From Planococcus maitriensis (GTDB lineage: Bacteria > Bacillota > Bacilli > Bacillales_A > Planococcaceae), in assembly GCF_003289925.1 (NCBI RefSeq), contig NZ_QLZQ01000002.1, positions 207,282 through 271,281 on the forward strand: a stretch of 64,000 bases of DNA, in the 5' to 3' direction. Position numbers and translations under genes: made by a program. Shown one piece after another: positions 9,568 through 19,885 of this stretch. How positions within the stretch are numbered: position 1 is the first letter of the stretch; each line of letters starts with the position of its first letter. Under the pieces are notes generated by a model that worked only from the letters and a program-made list of their open reading frames with translations, was not told where the DNA came from and searched no databases.

Positions 9568-10206
9568 TCACAGTTCGTGGTTTTCCGAAAGGGATAGAAA
9601 GGCACGGGTTATATTGGTCTTTGTCAGCCTGCCGACGACCTTATACCCTTCCGGTTGTTCTTCGACGACCGGCAATGCGTCGATTTGCTGGTTGATCAGC
9701 CGGTTTGCAGCCTGTATGAGCGAATCATTGCGCAAACAATAGGTGATATTCGGCATGCGCGTCATGATGATATGTACAGGAATTGCATTCAGGTCCTGAT
9801 TGCCAAGGCTGGTGCGCAATAGATCTTTGCGCGACAGGACACCTGCAAGGCAGGAGTTTTTATCCACAACAAAAAGGGTCCCGACGTCATCCAGAAACAT
9901 CTGGCTGATGGCATCGTATACGCTGACATCCTCCCTGACTACGACAGGGATCGACTGGAAATCCTTCACTTTCATATTGTTCATCGTATCGGTAATATCC
10001 TGGCCCGGTTTCTTGCCTGAATAGAAATAGCCGACACGCGGCCTGGCATCCAAAAAGCCTGCCATCGTCAAAATTGCCAAATCCGGCCGAAGCGTTGCAC
10101 GCGTCAAATTCAGACGGTCTGCAATCTGTTCGCCTGTAATCGGGCCATTACCTTTGACGATCTGTAAAATCTCCTCTTGCCGCTTATTGAGTTCGATTGG
10201 ACTCAC
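9568..10206 (-). CDS. ccpN: Transcriptional repressor CcpN (HTH plus two CBS domains)
   Basis: Control catabolite protein of gluconeogenic genes, 212 residues. An N-terminal helix-turn-helix (about 20-45, [19 protein letters not shown]) is followed by two CBS domains (about 80-140 and 145-205) that sense nucleotides in the family. The start is a GTG at 10204-10206; [14 protein letters not shown] matches the B. subtilis N-terminus. GAGG is only two bases from the GTG, unusually close. It is divergent from glyS and forms a pair with ppsR. Confidence 0.93.
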   Translation of the reverse strand: MSPIELNKRQEEILQIVKGNGPITGEQIADRLNLTRATLRPDLAILTMAGFLDARPRVGYFYSGKKPGQDITDTMNNMKVKDFQSIPVVVREDVSVYDAISQMFLDDVGTLFVVDKNSCLAGVLSRKDLLRTSLGNQDLNAIPVHIIMTRMPNITYCLRNDSLIQAANRLINQQIDALPVVEEQPEGYKVVGRLTKTNITRAFLSLSENHEL

Positions 10207-10266
10207 CGCCTCAAATTCAAATATGTTATACTCAATACCAATTATTATATACTATTACATGCCATA

Positions 10267-10295
10267 TTGCGAAGAAAAGATTGCCATGATACAAT
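10267..10295 (+). promoter_or_regulatory. Promoter of the glyS T-box leader
   Basis: TTGCGA (10267-10272) and TACAAT (10290-10295) are 17 bases apart, close to the sigma-A consensus, and the T-box begins shortly after. Confidence 0.65.
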
Positions 10296-10301
10296 AATCG
10301 G

Positions 10302-10502
10302 GAATCGAATAATGGCAATGATGGATCGATAAGTACCGCATTCGAAGCGAGCAGGGATGGTGAAAGCCTGCAAAGCGGGAAACGGCAATCCGGAGCCATG
10401 AGCAATGCGAGCGGGCTGGACTTTCATTCCAGCCAATCGAGGTGGAACCGCGGGTAACGTACTCGTCCTCGGACATATGTCCGTGGCGTGTGCGATTTTT
10501 TT
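10302..10502 (+). promoter_or_regulatory. Glycine T-box riboswitch
   Basis: Untranslated leader of glyS. It carries the T-box core ggtggaaccgcgg (10441-10453), which pairs with the free 3' end of uncharged tRNA. A GGC glycine codon at 10384-10386 sits in a GAAAC-GGC-A context fitting a specifier loop. A strong terminator follows: arms beginning cgtac (10458) and ending gtgcg (10494), then seven or more T. Uncharged tRNA-Gly should favour read-through into glyS. The T-box and terminator are seen directly; the specifier assignment is an inference. Confidence 0.88.
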
Positions 10503-10522
10503 ATTTTATGGAGGTAATGAAG

Positions 10523-11899
10523 ATGTCAATGGAAAAAGTAGTATCATTAGCCAAACACCGGGGATTCGTTTTCCCGGGCTCTGAAATTTACGGCGGGCTC
10601 GCCAACACGTGGGATTATGGCCCACTCGGCGTCGAGCTGAAAAACAATATCAAAAAAGCCTGGTGGAAGAAATTCGTCCAGGAATCCCCCTACAATGTAG
10701 GCTTGGATGCAGCCATCCTGATGAACCCGAAAACGTGGGAAGCTTCCGGACACCTCGGCAATTTCAATGACCCGATGATCGATTGCAAAGCTTGCAAATC
10801 GCGCCACCGTGCCGATAAGCTGATTGAAAATGCCTTGGATGAAAAAGGCATCGAGTTGATCGTCGACGGCCTGTCGTTCGACCGCATGAAAGAATTGATC
10901 GACGAACATGAAATCAAATGCCCGACTTGCGGGAAATCTGATTTCACCGAAATCCGCCAGTTCAACTTGATGTTCAAGACTTTCCAAGGCGTCACTGAAT
11001 CATCGACAAACGAAGTGTACTTGCGCCCGGAGACGGCACAGGGGATCTTTGTCAACTATAAAAACGTCCAGCGCTCGATGCGCAAGAAAATGCCGTTCGG
11101 GATCGCACAGATCGGCAAAAGCTTCCGCAACGAAATCACGCCGGGGAACTTCACGTTCCGCACTCGCGAATTCGAGCAGATGGAGCTGGAGTTCTTCTGC
11201 AAGCCAGGCGAAGACCTTGAATGGTATGCATATTGGCGCGACTTCTGCAAAAACTGGCTGCTCGACCTGAACATGGGCGAAGACAATATGCGCCTGCGCG
11301 AGCACGATAAAGACGAATTGTCCCATTACTCCAACGCAACAGTCGATATCGAATACAAATTCCCATTCGGCTGGGGCGAACTCTGGGGCATCGCCGACCG
11401 CACCGATTTCGATTTGAAGCGCCATATGGAATATTCCGGCGAGGACTTCAATTACATCGACCCACAGACCAACGAGCGGTACGTTCCGTATTGCATCGAG
11501 CCTTCCCTTGGCGCAGACCGCGTGACACTTGCTTTCCTCGTGGATGCATTCCAGGAAGAAAGCTTGGATAATGACGATACACGCACCGTGCTGAAGTTCC
11601 ATCCTGCACTTGCACCATATAAGGCAGCGGTATTGCCATTGTCGAAAAAACTCTCTGAAGGCGCGACGGAAGTGTTCGCCGACCTTGCGAAGCATTTCAT
11701 GGTCGATTACGACGAATCCCAATCCATCGGGAAACGCTACCGCCGCCAGGATGAAATCGGCACGCCGTTCTGCATCACCTACGATTTCGACTCGGTCGAA
11801 GACGGTGAAGTGACCGTGCGCCACCGCGATTCAATGGAACAAGTGCGCATGCCGATCAAAGACGTGCAAGCGTACATCGAACAGCATATCCAATTCTAA
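10523..11899 (+). CDS. glyS: Glycyl-tRNA synthetase, single-chain homodimeric type
   Basis: Class II synthetase charging tRNA-Gly, 458 residues. It begins [15 protein letters not shown] and has the motif 1 region [13 protein letters not shown], cysteine pairs CKAC and CPTC, motif 2 in [14 protein letters not shown], and the C-terminal anticodon-binding domain. GGAGG lies 8 bases before the ATG at 10523; an ATG at 10517 is too close. B. subtilis has the unrelated glyQ-glyS two-subunit enzyme between recO and ccpN; here the single-chain enzyme occupies the same slot on the opposite strand. Confidence 0.96.
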   Translation: MSMEKVVSLAKHRGFVFPGSEIYGGLANTWDYGPLGVELKNNIKKAWWKKFVQESPYNVGLDAAILMNPKTWEASGHLGNFNDPMIDCKACKSRHRADKLIENALDEKGIELIVDGLSFDRMKELIDEHEIKCPTCGKSDFTEIRQFNLMFKTFQGVTESSTNEVYLRPETAQGIFVNYKNVQRSMRKKMPFGIAQIGKSFRNEITPGNFTFRTREFEQMELEFFCKPGEDLEWYAYWRDFCKNWLLDLNMGEDNMRLREHDKDELSHYSNATVDIEYKFPFGWGELWGIADRTDFDLKRHMEYSGEDFNYIDPQTNERYVPYCIEPSLGADRVTLAFLVDAFQEESLDNDDTRTVLKFHPALAPYKAAVLPLSKKLSEGATEVFADLAKHFMVDYDESQSIGKRYRRQDEIGTPFCITYDFDSVEDGEVTVRHRDSMEQVRMPIKDVQAYIEQHIQF

Positions 11900-11900
11900 T

Positions 11901-11945
11901 AAAAAAGACATCCCGAGGCTAATCGCCTTCAGGGATGTCTTTTTT
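11901..11945. terminator. Bidirectional terminator between glyS and recO
   Basis: A 14-pair stem (11901-11914 with 11932-11945) has six A on one side and six T on the other. The TAG stop of recO (11919-11921) lies inside the hairpin. Confidence 0.93.
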
Positions 11946-12704
11946 CGGTTCAGGGAAAAATTCGGGTGTCCGCTCGAGCTGTTCGAGGAACGAACGCGAC
12001 TTCAGCCGGATGCCCGCCTGTTCTTCGTAAATCGTCCGGACGATTTGCTTGAGCAAGGTTTTCGACTCTTTCTTCAAGGTCAATGCCCCCACCCGCTCGA
12101 TCGGCACGAAATAGAACGTGCGGATCAATTTCACGAGCGCAGGGCTCAAGCGGATGATGTAGCGGTCGATATGGAAGCAGCGATGGCACAAAAAGCCGAG
12201 TTCCTGGAACGAGAACGCGAATTCCCCTTCCGTCGCCCCGCAGTTGGCGCATTCATGCAAGGTCGGGGTCAGTCCTGCCACGCGCAGCATTTTCCATTCG
12301 GCAAACAAGGTGATCGCTTCCGGGTCATAGCCGTCCGCTATCGCATGGAGTGCCTGATACAGCATATCGTAGATGGCCGGCTGCGGCTCATCCTGTTCCG
12401 TCAGGCGGTCGATCAATTCAGTGATGTAACTCGCATATGCGGTGGCCATGATATCCTCGCGGATGTGACGCAGCGACTCCAATTGGTCGCCTGCCTGCAA
12501 GGTGCCCATGCCGCGGCCTTTATAGACCGAGAAGACGCCATGCGTGAACGGCTGCGTGATGGCTGCCAGGCGGCTTGCGGGTTTTTTCGCCCCGCGCGCC
12601 ATGCACGTGATCTTCCCCGCCTCTTTCGTGAACAAAGTGACGATTTTATTCGTTTCCCCGTAGGGACGCGTTCGGATGACAATGCCTTCGAGTTGGTTCT
12701 GCAT
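11919..12704 (-). CDS. recO: DNA repair protein RecO
   Basis: Recombination mediator that helps load RecA at gaps with RecF and RecR. The 261-residue protein has an N-terminal OB fold (about 1-80) and a zinc finger at C152, C155, C173 and C176. AAGGAG, overlapping the stop codon of era, lies 8 bases before the ATG, so it is coupled to era. The stop codon lies inside the terminator hairpin shared with glyS. Confidence 0.95.
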   Translation of the reverse strand: MQNQLEGIVIRTRPYGETNKIVTLFTKEAGKITCMARGAKKPASRLAAITQPFTHGVFSVYKGRGMGTLQAGDQLESLRHIREDIMATAYASYITELIDRLTEQDEPQPAIYDMLYQALHAIADGYDPEAITLFAEWKMLRVAGLTPTLHECANCGATEGEFAFSFQELGFLCHRCFHIDRYIIRLSPALVKLIRTFYFVPIERVGALTLKKESKTLLKQIVRTIYEEQAGIRLKSRSFLEQLERTPEFFPEPKKDIPEGD

Positions 12705-12716
12705 GAGCCAGGCTCC

Positions 12717-14037
<1,321 letters not shown>

Positions 14038-14077
14038 TCACTTTTCTATGATTGCAGTAATATCGATTCGCCAGATT

Positions 14078-14431
14078 TCAAAACCATTTAGGCAAAAAGA
14101 TCAGTAAACCGATTATAGCACTTGTCACAGCAAATACCAAAACGGCTCCTGCCGCCATGTCCTTCGCTTGCTTCGCCAACGGATGGCGTTCTGCCGTGAC
14201 GAGATCGACAGCCCGTTCCAATGCGGAATTGACCAGTTCGAGCGCCAGCATGCCGCCGAGCAGCATAATGACCAGCATCCATTCAGTCCGGTCGAGGCCA
14301 GTCCAAACCCCGGCAATCAAGACGATCCCCGCCGAAAATGCATGAACTCTCATATTCTGTTCCCGCTTTATGGCCGTGCCAATCCCTTGCGCAGCATAAC
14401 GGAATGAGGATAGAAACCTACTCAGCTTCAT
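14078..14431 (-). CDS. dgkA: Undecaprenol/diacylglycerol kinase, small membrane type
   Basis: Three-helix integral membrane kinase; in Gram-positives it phosphorylates undecaprenol. From ATG 14431 the product is 117 residues with the signature ALELVNSALERAVDL containing E65, N68, E72 and D76, and hydrophobic segments at about 33-48, 52-68 and 95-112. The frame is open to 14482, and ATG 14437 is also possible. The start lies inside the ybeY coding end, so translation is probably coupled; no strong separate ribosome binding site is visible. Confidence 0.92.
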   Translation of the reverse strand: MKLSRFLSSFRYAAQGIGTAIKREQNMRVHAFSAGIVLIAGVWTGLDRTEWMLVIMLLGGMLALELVNSALERAVDLVTAERHPLAKQAKDMAAGAVLVFAVTSAIIGLLIFLPKWF

Positions 14432-14900
14432 GCGCATCACGCGTAACGCCCAAGGAAGCCAGAATCTCTTCCTGCCTGCCAAACATTTCCTTTTCCTCCT
14501 GCTCGTTCATATGGTCATAGCCGAGCAAATGCAAGAAGCCATGCACTGCCAGGAAGCCCAGTTCCCGTTCGAAGCTGTGCCCATATTCTTCTGCCTGGAG
14601 TTTCGTGCGTTCTACGGAAATGATGATATCCCCGAGCAGGCGCGGGCCTGTTTCACCGATGATGGCCACTTCATCCTCTCCTTGTTCTTCCATCGAAAAG
14701 GAGATGACATCCGTCGGCTGGTCCTTCTCCCGGTAATCCCGGTTGATGGCACGGATCGATTCATCATCCATGAATGTGACCGATACTTCCGCCTCTCCTG
14801 TCTTTTCGTGCTGTGCCGCATGCTCCAATACCTTGCTCACAAAGGCAAGCGCATCGTCTCCCAATTGTTCCGTTTCGTCTATGAAATCGATTGTCAGCAT
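14418..14900 (-). CDS. ybeY: Endoribonuclease YbeY (16S rRNA maturation)
   Basis: Metal-dependent RNase for rRNA processing and ribosome quality control, 160 residues. The zinc motif H-x3-H-x5-H is complete: H120, H124, H130 in HGFLHLLGYDH. GGAGGAGGG precedes the ATG. It follows pgpH by 21 bases and overlaps dgkA. The order pgpH-ybeY-dgkA-cdd-era matches B. subtilis. Confidence 0.96.
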   Translation of the reverse strand: MLTIDFIDETEQLGDDALAFVSKVLEHAAQHEKTGEAEVSVTFMDDESIRAINRDYREKDQPTDVISFSMEEQGEDEVAIIGETGPRLLGDIIISVERTKLQAEEYGHSFERELGFLAVHGFLHLLGYDHMNEQEEKEMFGRQEEILASLGVTRDAHEAE

Positions 14901-14921
14901 CGCTTTCCCTCCTCCATTGAA

Positions 14922-17051
14922 TTATTCTTGATCATCGGGATAGGCGATCCTCGAATGGAAGATCCCGTTCAAGGTTTCGCACATGACGCTCTTAGCCCGT
15001 TTCAGTTCTTTTAACGTTATATCACATTCATCAAACTGTCCATCTTTCAACTTGTCTTCCGTAATGGAATCGACCATCTTGCGGATTTTCTCCGTACTTG
15101 GCGATTCCATCGAACGCACCGCCGCTTCCAGGCTGTCGGCGATCATGATGATGGCGATTTCCCGGCTTTGCGGTTTCGGACCCGTGTAGCGGTATTCCTG
15201 TTCAGGGAGCTCTTCATTCTGCTCTTTCGCTTTATAATAGAAGAACTTCAATAAAGTCGTGCCGTGGTGCTGCTCTGCGATATCGATCAATTCTTTCGGC
15301 ATTTTCTGCTTGCGCAAGATCGCCGCCCCATCTTTGCCGTGCGCGAGAATGATGTCGCGGCTTTGTTCGGGCGTCAATTGGTCATGGGGATTGCCATGGG
15401 ATTGATTTTCGATAAAGTACTGTGGGTTGATGGTCTTGCCGATGTCATGATAATAACAGCCGACCCGCGCAAGCAAGCCGTTTGCCCCTATCGCCTCGCA
15501 CGCCGCATCCGAAAGGTTTGCCACCATGACACTGTGATGGTAGGTTCCCGGTGTCTCGGTCAGGATTTTCTTGAGCAAAGGATGATTCGGATTCGATAAC
15601 TCGAGCAGCTTCATCGTCGACAGAATGCCGAATGCCGTCTCAAACAGCGGCAATAAACCGGTCGCGAGAGTCCCGGACAATAAACCGGCTGCCAGCGCCG
15701 CCGCCACATAGAATGCGACTTCTTCCGTGGAGTACTGGCTTTGGTTCACCAAAAGGTAAAATGCCACGTAAAGCAAATGGACACCGCCGACCGCCAAGCT
15801 GATCGGCAGGATGCGGATGCTTCTATGCCCATTGCGTATTAAATATATCCCCGTCAAGCCGCCAAATAACACATAAAAAGCGGAATCCATCTGAAAAACG
15901 CCGGCATAGCCGCTCTGCAGCATCATGCCTGCACTGGCGCTCAGCAAAATCGTTACATATACCGCTGTTCGCTCATCAATAAGCAGCCGCACCAAAATAC
16001 CGGCCAAGGCTGTCGGGTAGATGAAATCGATGACCACTTCAAAATTGCCGCTGATGATTTCAAGCAGCTTCATGATCGCCAGGGACAAAGCGACGACAAC
16101 AAAGACGATTGTCAGGCGAATGGCCTTTTTGACTCCTTCGGCTTTCGAGCTTTGCAGCACCAGCAGCAATAATCCTGCCGCAATGAGCACCAACAAACTC
16201 AAGGCCATCACAGGCCGGTAATTCGATTGCTGCTCGGTCATCCCCGCCAGTTCAAGCTGCCGGTAGACTTCACGGTCGATCAACTGGCCTTCCTGGATGA
16301 GCACTTGCCCCTGCAGGATGCGTGTCGGTTCAATGCTCGCCCGCGCCTGTTCGGCCTGCTGTTCCGTCAGTTCTTCGTTGATGACTTCATTCGGCATGAT
16401 GGCAGCTCTGGTAATGGCTACCGCAGCTGGAATGGCAGAAGCCGGAACTTGGTCGTTTCCACGGATTTCCTGCTCAGCCGAATTACGCGCTTGGGTAAGA
16501 CCGGCCTCCCGCAATGGATCCTGCAGCACTGCCAGCACTTGATTGCGCACTTCCCGTTGCACGCGTATCAGCACTTCATCTTCCAGTGTGAGCAGCGAAA
16601 ACAGCATGTCGTCAGTCAAGCGAAGGCCGTTTTCATTTTGTTCGAGCAGGCGGATCGATTCGCGCAGGCTGTTTAACGCCTCATCTAACTCACGTGGATC
16701 CGGTTCGTCTTCCCCGCCTGCCCGATCGGCGCGCTTCGCTTCCAGCACATAGCCGAACAGCGAATCGACGAGCGCCGCTTGATTATCCGCGATCTCCTCG
16801 ATATATCGGTAGCTCGGCTGCACTTCCGCTGCTGCCCGCTCTCGTTCGAGCTCTGTCCTCACCGGGTCCTCGACCGTTTTTGCTGCCCGTATCGTTTCCT
16901 CGGATAATTGGAATAACTCCACTTCATATGTATCGGTTGCCATCGTATCGTATACAAATCCAAACATGAGCAGTGCTGTCATGAAACTGATGCCGATCAA
17001 GACTACAGGAGCCCCGAACCGCAAATAAATGCGCCTGATCCATCCCGCCAT
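14922..17051 (-). CDS. pgpH: 7TM-HD membrane phosphodiesterase PgpH (c-di-AMP hydrolase family)
   Basis: In Bacilli this family degrades cyclic di-AMP. The 709-residue protein has an N-terminal membrane helix (about 15-36), a large extracytoplasmic domain, a multi-helix membrane region (about 275-480) and a cytoplasmic HD domain with H535-D536 in YYHDIGK and HHSVMVANLSDAA upstream. Length matches B. subtilis PgpH. GTGAGGTGG precedes the ATG. It starts the pgpH-ybeY-dgkA-cdd-era-recO run; phoH upstream has its own terminator. Confidence 0.94.
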   Translation of the reverse strand: MAGWIRRIYLRFGAPVVLIGISFMTALLMFGFVYDTMATDTYEVELFQLSEETIRAAKTVEDPVRTELERERAAAEVQPSYRYIEEIADNQAALVDSLFGYVLEAKRADRAGGEDEPDPRELDEALNSLRESIRLLEQNENGLRLTDDMLFSLLTLEDEVLIRVQREVRNQVLAVLQDPLREAGLTQARNSAEQEIRGNDQVPASAIPAAVAITRAAIMPNEVINEELTEQQAEQARASIEPTRILQGQVLIQEGQLIDREVYRQLELAGMTEQQSNYRPVMALSLLVLIAAGLLLLVLQSSKAEGVKKAIRLTIVFVVVALSLAIMKLLEIISGNFEVVIDFIYPTALAGILVRLLIDERTAVYVTILLSASAGMMLQSGYAGVFQMDSAFYVLFGGLTGIYLIRNGHRSIRILPISLAVGGVHLLYVAFYLLVNQSQYSTEEVAFYVAAALAAGLLSGTLATGLLPLFETAFGILSTMKLLELSNPNHPLLKKILTETPGTYHHSVMVANLSDAACEAIGANGLLARVGCYYHDIGKTINPQYFIENQSHGNPHDQLTPEQSRDIILAHGKDGAAILRKQKMPKELIDIAEQHHGTTLLKFFYYKAKEQNEELPEQEYRYTGPKPQSREIAIIMIADSLEAAVRSMESPSTEKIRKMVDSITEDKLKDGQFDECDITLKELKRAKSVMCETLNGIFHSRIAYPDDQE

Positions 17052-17214
17052 TTGACCACCTCACTATTCTTCTTTCATCATACCAATACCTCGTGCTTTT
17101 TTCATCGCCCCTTACAAATTAATAACAATTTCCTGGACATGGATGCGCGATCAGCTTATCCATCCTGAAGAAAAACATGAACATAATTCGCATGGAAAAC
17201 TTCCGGCAAAAAAA

Positions 17215-17239
17215 GAACCAGCCTTAGCTAGGCTGGTTC
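17215..17239 (-). terminator. Terminator of phoH
   Basis: A 10-pair stem (gaaccagcct 17215-17224 with aggctggttc 17230-17239) is followed on the minus strand by a T run. The phoH TAA (17224-17226) lies in its loop. Confidence 0.88.
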
Positions 17240-18183
17240 TCGTAAGCTTCGATGATTTTGGAGACGAGCGGATGGCGGACGACATCGCCCTTTTCCAAGT
17301 ATTGAAACTCGATTCCTTTGACCCCGTGCAAGTTCTTTTCTGCCGCGATCAAGCCTGACTCGGCCCCGCGAGGCAAATCAATTTGCGTTTTATCGCCCGT
17401 AATGATCATCTTGGAATTAAAACCAAGGCGTGTCAAAAACATTTTCATCTGGGCTTTCGTCGTATTCTGGGATTCATCCAGGATAATGAAAGCTTCCTCG
17501 AGCGTACGGCCCCTCATGTAGGCGAGCGGCGCCACTTCAATCGTCCCGCGCTCAATCAGGCGGTTGGTCTGCTCCTGGCCCATGACGTCATGCAAAGCGT
17601 CATATAAAGGGCGCAAATACGGATCCACTTTTTCCTTCAAGTCGCCAGGCAAGAAGCCAAGGCTCTCTCCCGCTTCAACCGCCGGGCGTGTCAGGACGAT
17701 CTTTTTGACATGGCCATTTTTCAAGGCTTGCACCGCTAGTACGACAGCTAAATAGGTTTTCCCGGTCCCTGCTGGGCCGATCCCGAACACCATATCGCTT
17801 TTTTTGATGGCATGGATGTAGTGGCGCTGACCGATCGTTTTAGCACGGATCGAACGGCCGGTCGCACTGCGCGCCACTTCTTCATCGTAAAGTTCCGCGA
17901 AATATTCAATCGTCCCGCTTTTCGCCATTTCAATGGCTGAAACGATATCGCGCTGGTCGATATTGATGCCTTTACGGATGACCTTCAATAATTGCTCCAG
18001 CAGCAACTTGCCCGTTTGGCGGCCTTCTTCGGACCCTTCGAGGCGAATCACTTCACCGCGGGTGATGATGTGTATATCAAAACTTTCTTCGATCAGCGAC
18101 AGATGGCTGTCGGATGTACCGAGAAGCAGGACCGCTTCGTTCGGGTCTTTCACATGCAATTCGAGTAGGCTGTTTTCTGTCAT
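17224..18183 (-). CDS. phoH: PhoH-family ATPase
   Basis: Cytoplasmic P-loop ATPase, often associated with RNA metabolism, with no settled substrate. The 319-residue protein has Walker A GPAGTGKT (136-143) and Walker B FIILDE with D236/E237, plus an N-terminal nucleic-acid-binding-like region. CCAAGGAG precedes the ATG. In B. subtilis it follows yqfD; here yqfC and yqfD are missing and an unknown gene lies next to it. Confidence 0.94.
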   Translation of the reverse strand: MTENSLLELHVKDPNEAVLLLGTSDSHLSLIEESFDIHIITRGEVIRLEGSEEGRQTGKLLLEQLLKVIRKGINIDQRDIVSAIEMAKSGTIEYFAELYDEEVARSATGRSIRAKTIGQRHYIHAIKKSDMVFGIGPAGTGKTYLAVVLAVQALKNGHVKKIVLTRPAVEAGESLGFLPGDLKEKVDPYLRPLYDALHDVMGQEQTNRLIERGTIEVAPLAYMRGRTLEEAFIILDESQNTTKAQMKMFLTRLGFNSKMIITGDKTQIDLPRGAESGLIAAEKNLHGVKGIEFQYLEKGDVVRHPLVSKIIEAYENQPS

Positions 18184-18309
18184 TTAGACGCTCCTTGGAT
18201 CGTGTTTTTACTTCTTCTCAACTCTATCATTTTCTGTATGGGAATGTAAATTAATTCATCGGAAGATGGTTTACATAACAATATTATAAATATATTCATT
18301 CAAAAGAAA

Positions 18310-18335
18310 AAGGCCGGCATTAAATATGCCGGCCT
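18310..18335 (-). terminator. Terminator of the 18.3-18.9 kb gene
   Basis: The 9-pair stem ggccggcat/atgccggcc around a short loop is followed on the minus strand by a T run. The stop codon (18320-18322) is inside the hairpin. Confidence 0.88.
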
Positions 18336-18862
18336 TGCTTTTGTCGCTTCGACTTAGGCGCTTGTAAAATCTCCGCCATGATAATGCCTTTTCTTACGTC
18401 GTTTTCCTTCAATGGAAACAGATTTTGCTCTTCTTCTTTTGCGATTGCCCGTTTCAACGGCTCTTTTTGATGGGTACTTAATCTTCCAGGGCGATTTTTC
18501 GGCTCGCCAGCTTGCTTGGCCTGGGCCGGAGACCGTTTTTCAACTTCCTCCACTGCACGGGCCTTGGCACGTTCCGCCTGTTCCTTGACCTGGCGGGCCT
18601 GCTCTGCCCGCTTCGGATCGTTCTCCATCTGGGATTGAAACTCACCGTAAATCTCCTTGGCGTAATCTTCAATACGCTTAAAGCTTCGCTGTCCGCCGCT
18701 TGGCGCCTGCTGTGGCTTTTGCTGTGCAGATCGAGGAGGGGCGCCTGGGACTTGTTGGCGCGTCGTTTGCTGGCCTTTTTGCTGATTGGCGTCTTTCTTC
18801 TTGTCTTTACCGAACAAGGTACTGACAGCCGCAATGATCAGCATCATGATGAGGGGTTCCAT
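18320..18862 (-). CDS. Hypothetical membrane-anchored, charged coiled-coil-like protein
   Basis: I do not recognise this 180-residue protein. It begins with a short hydrophobic segment (about 3-17), then a Lys/Gln/Pro-rich stretch (20-60), then a helical, Arg/Glu/Ala/Lys-rich region (60-125) and a basic tail. There is no cleavable-signal pattern, so it is likely anchored with most of it on one side of the membrane. AAGGGAGGTTT precedes the ATG. It lies 33 bases after floA and ends at a terminator, so it is probably cotranscribed with the flotillin genes. It occupies the yqfB-yqfC-yqfD position of B. subtilis. Confidence 0.8.
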   Translation of the reverse strand: MEPLIMMLIIAAVSTLFGKDKKKDANQQKGQQTTRQQVPGAPPRSAQQKPQQAPSGGQRSFKRIEDYAKEIYGEFQSQMENDPKRAEQARQVKEQAERAKARAVEEVEKRSPAQAKQAGEPKNRPGRLSTHQKEPLKRAIAKEEEQNLFPLKENDVRKGIIMAEILQAPKSKRQKQGRHI

Positions 18863-18895
18863 TCCAAAACCTCCCTTAAGTTATGGCGGAGCTTA

Positions 18896-19885
18896 TTAGT
18901 TTTCGTCTTCTTGCTTTTCCGTTCCGCTCTTCGAAATGGATTCGCGCATGCTCGTATCGGCTTGCACGTTCTTGTAATTGATATAATCCATCACACCGAT
19001 ATTTCCTGAACGGAGAGCTTCTGACATCGCCATCGGTACTTCCGCTTCGGCTTCGACAACTTTCGCGCGCATCTGGACGACTTTCGCTTTCATTTCCTGT
19101 TCGCTGGCGACAGCCATTGCGCGGCGTTCTTCGGCTTTTGCCTGGGCGATTTTCTTATCAGCGTCGGCTTGCTCAGTCTGGAGCTCGGCACCGATGTTCT
19201 TGCCGATATCAACATCTGCGATATCGATCGACAGGATTTCAAAAGCAGTGCCGGAATCCAGCCCTTTGCCAAGTACGGTTTGGGAAATGAGGTCCGGGTT
19301 TTCAAGGACTTTCTTATGGTTTGTGCTCGAACCGAGTGTAGAAACGATCCCTTCACCGACACGGGCAACAATTGTTTCTTCACCCGCACCACCGACAAGG
19401 CGGTCGATATTGGCACGCACGGTGATGCGCGCTTTTGCTTTTACTTCAATTCCGTCCATCGCGACACCGGCAATGAACGGTGTTTCGATGACTTTCGGGT
19501 TAACCGACATTTGAACCGCTTCAAGTACGTCACGGCCGGCTAGGTCGATCGCTGCTGCGCGTTCAAATGGCAAATCGATATTGGCACGATGTGCAGCGAT
19601 CAATGCGTTAACCACACGGTCGACGTTACCGCCAGCCAGGTAATGACTTTCCAATTGGTTAATCTGTACGGAAAGTCCGGCTTTGGAAGCCTTAATCAAT
19701 GGGTTGACGATGCGCGATGGGATAACCCGGCGCAATCTCATCCCGATTAATGTGAAGATGCTGATGCGGACACCGGCCGCTAAAGCCGAGATCCATAATG
19801 TGACGGGTACGAATGTGAAAAAGATGGCAAGTACAACGATAATACCAATTATCGCGGCGCCTAGGCCGATTGTTTCAAGTCCCAT
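18896..19885 (-). CDS. floA: Flotillin-like protein FloA
   Basis: Scaffold protein of functional membrane microdomains, 329 residues. A membrane hairpin segment (about 5-47) is followed by the SPFH-like domain and an Ala/Glu-rich coiled coil (about 230-290) with repeated [11 protein letters not shown] and [11 protein letters not shown] units. GAGGAGGAAG just overlaps the end of the upstream NfeD gene, whose stop codon directly abuts this start. The NfeD-FloA pair is the usual arrangement. Confidence 0.96.
   Translation of the reverse strand: MGLETIGLGAAIIGIIVVLAIFFTFVPVTLWISALAAGVRISIFTLIGMRLRRVIPSRIVNPLIKASKAGLSVQINQLESHYLAGGNVDRVVNALIAAHRANIDLPFERAAAIDLAGRDVLEAVQMSVNPKVIETPFIAGVAMDGIEVKAKARITVRANIDRLVGGAGEETIVARVGEGIVSTLGSSTNHKKVLENPDLISQTVLGKGLDSGTAFEILSIDIADVDIGKNIGAELQTEQADADKKIAQAKAEERRAMAVASEQEMKAKVVQMRAKVVEAEAEVPMAMSEALRSGNIGVMDYINYKNVQADTSMRESISKSGTEKQEDEN

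Noticed and set aside
17143-17358. A 71-residue plus-strand frame before pgpH
   Set aside because: It runs antisense through the phoH end and terminator; no ribosome binding site.
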